From Helicobacter magdeburgensis (lineage in GTDB: Bacteria; Campylobacterota; Campylobacteria; Campylobacterales; Helicobacteraceae), in NCBI RefSeq assembly GCF_000765825.2, contig NZ_JRPE02000001.1, positions 152,091 to 216,090 on the forward strand: a stretch of DNA of 64,000 bases, given 5' to 3'. Below, piece after piece: positions 62,814 through 64,000 of the stretch (positions are counted from its first letter, which is position 1; every line of letters starts with the position of its first letter). The notes beneath the pieces were generated by a model that was not told where the DNA came from, did not search any database, and worked only from the letters and a program-made list of their open reading frames with translations. Position numbers and translations under genes: made by a program.

Positions 62814-64000
62814 GTTTATTTATGCACAAAATGTCGTGCTATGGCGACAAAAATGCCTTAATACTCAACGACACACCCTACACTTATGCGGAGCTTTGCA
62901 AGAAAATGTCAGCCTTTAGTCTTTCTCAAACTATGCTTACAATCCCAAATAATGCAGTGATAGCACTTAGGGGAGATTACAGCCTTTCTTATGTCATAGT
63001 ATTTTTAGCTTTATGCAAAAAGCAGTGCATTATAGCTCCCTTACTTCCACGAAATATTGACATTTCGCTACAAGATTTTGGGGTAGAGTTTGTGCTAGAC
63101 ACACAAGAAAATAAGCTAGATTCTATCAGTCCAAAATCACATAGTTTGCTTGATAGTTTAAAAAAGCAAAATAATGGCGGATTAATCCTTTTTTCAAGTG
63201 GTAGCACAGGCAAACCTAAAGCCATAGTGCACAATCTAAACACACTTTTAGAATCTTATTGCAATAAAAGGCAAAATCCATTGCGTATAATGAGTGTGTA
63301 TTTGCCTGACCATATCGCAGGGATTGATGTAATGCTAAATACCTTTGGGAGCGGTGGAAGCCTTATTATCCCAAAAGAGCGGAGTCCGCAGTGGATTCTA
63401 GAATCTTTACAAAAACACAAAGTAGAGATTCTGCCCGCCTCGCCGACATTGTTGCGACTTTTGCTTGTAGCTGGATTAGGCAATTATGATTTAACTCATT
63501 TAAAGCTAGTTATTTATGGTAGTGAAAAGATGTCTTCAAAACTTTTAGAATCTCTGCAACAAGCCCTGCCACACACAAGATTCAAACAAAGCTTTGGGAC
63601 AAGTGAAACAAATGCCATTAAAACCAAACAAGCAGATGAGAGCGACTTTGCAGAGTTTTTTAGAATCATAAATGCAGACTACAAGATAATGGATAATATA
63701 CTCTATCTTAAATCCCACACAAACGCACTGGGCTATCTTAATAGTGATAATAGTGTGTTTGATGATAAAGGTTATTTTGCAACAGGGGATTTAGTAGAAG
63801 TAAAAACTATTAATGGGGAAGAGTATATAAAGATTATAGGCAGGGCAAAGGAGGTTATAAATGTAGGTGGAGAAAAAGTTATCCCACAAGAAGTTGAAGG
63901 AGTGCTATTACAGATTCCATTTATAAGTGATTGTGTTGTATATGGAGAATCTAATGCTATCACAGGGCAAAGTGTAAGTGTAAAGGTGGTGTTAGATTCT
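62804..64000 (+). CDS. AMP-dependent acyl/aminoacyl ligase, copy 2 (3' end outside window)
   Basis: At least 399 residues, open to the right edge. ATG 62804 overlaps the previous gene by ten bases; ATGs at 62822 and 62831 are alternatives. Same ANL motifs as copy 1 (LILFSSGSTGKPKAI, FGTSETNAI, YFATGDLVEV, GRAKEVINVGGEKVI) but a different N-terminal acyl-binding half, so probably a different substrate. The last 291 bases equal copy 1. The absence of a stop in the window means the gene is easy to overlook. Confidence 0.85.
   Translation, partial: MCVSLFMHKMSCYGDKNALILNDTPYTYAELCKKMSAFSLSQTMLTIPNNAVIALRGDYSLSYVIVFLALCKKQCIIAPLLPRNIDISLQDFGVEFVLDTQENKLDSISPKSHSLLDSLKKQNNGGLILFSSGSTGKPKAIVHNLNTLLESYCNKRQNPLRIMSVYLPDHIAGIDVMLNTFGSGGSLIIPKERSPQWILESLQKHKVEILPASPTLLRLLLVAGLGNYDLTHLKLVIYGSEKMSSKLLESLQQALPHTRFKQSFGTSETNAIKTKQADESDFAEFFRIINADYKIMDNILYLKSHTNALGYLNSDNSVFDDKGYFATGDLVEVKTINGEEYIKIIGRAKEVINVGGEKVIPQEVEGVLLQIPFISDCVVYGESNAITGQSVSVKVVLDS

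Noticed and set aside
1..64000. tRNA, rRNA or CRISPR array
   Set aside because: No cloverleaf-like segment with a CCA-type end, no rRNA motifs and no regularly spaced direct repeats were recognised on reading; a covariance-model scan would be the proper test.
43200..64000. Insertion sequence or integrase that moved the glycan island
   Set aside because: No transposase, integrase or terminal inverted repeats seen; the mosaics are better explained by homologous recombination.

Overview
The window looks like chromosome from an enterohepatic Helicobacter (Campylobacterota). It is AT-rich and tightly packed, and carries family-typical genes: an HsrA/CosR orphan regulator, a long FlgL, the glycosylase MagIII, fused TrpCF, bacteriohemerythrins, CstA with YbdD, and a legionaminic-acid-type sugar locus. 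Poly-G tracts and poly-A/T or dinucleotide repeats at surface genes are also typical of this group. The species cannot be fixed from sequence reading alone.

Bases 1-43,150 are mostly housekeeping. In order: hsrA (cut by the window edge), a degenerate polysaccharide deacetylase, flgL behind a sigma-54-type promoter, and carB with an internal insertion. Then two small membrane proteins, purU-sppA, ridA, a secreted unknown, a small barrel protein, pycB, yaaA, a lipoprotein, a CxxCH protein, yggS-rseP-pgsA, corA-terC and a FadL-type porin preceded by an AG repeat. Next come fumAB, yejBEF-magIII, ybdD with two outer-membrane proteins and cstA, an autotransporter, trpCF, capA, two tandem hemerythrins, rnhB, an amino-acid ABC transporter and a serine-acetyltransferase-like gene.

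Bases 43,200-64,000 are different. Around obgE, rpmA-rplU and an M23 peptidase lies a surface-glycan island: legB, a radical SAM gene, legC, several left-handed beta-helix acyltransferases, an asparagine-synthetase-like amidotransferase, neuB/legI, neuC/legG, a formyltransferase-like gene, and an acyl set made of an ACP, a ketoreductase-like SDR and two AMP ligases. Two mosaic glycosyltransferases flank the early part. The island probably makes and decorates a nonulosonic acid (legionaminic-type) for flagellin or LPS; a CMP-sugar synthetase is not seen and may lie beyond the right edge.

The main unusual signal is a set of eight poly-G/poly-C tracts (10-13 bases) within 20 kb. Seven are intragenic. 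In most, the bases straight after the tract give stop codons in both alternative frames, so slippage in either direction ends translation at once. Two genes (radical SAM, formyltransferase-like) are out of frame as sequenced. Three tracts sit at gene ends whose tail reads exactly into the next start codon, which suggests switchable translational coupling. The two glycosyltransferases share three identical blocks separated by unrelated segments. A Ser-rich in-frame repeat is inserted in the SDR and in the first AMP ligase, with a diverged relative in carB. The two ligases share a 291-base identical segment.
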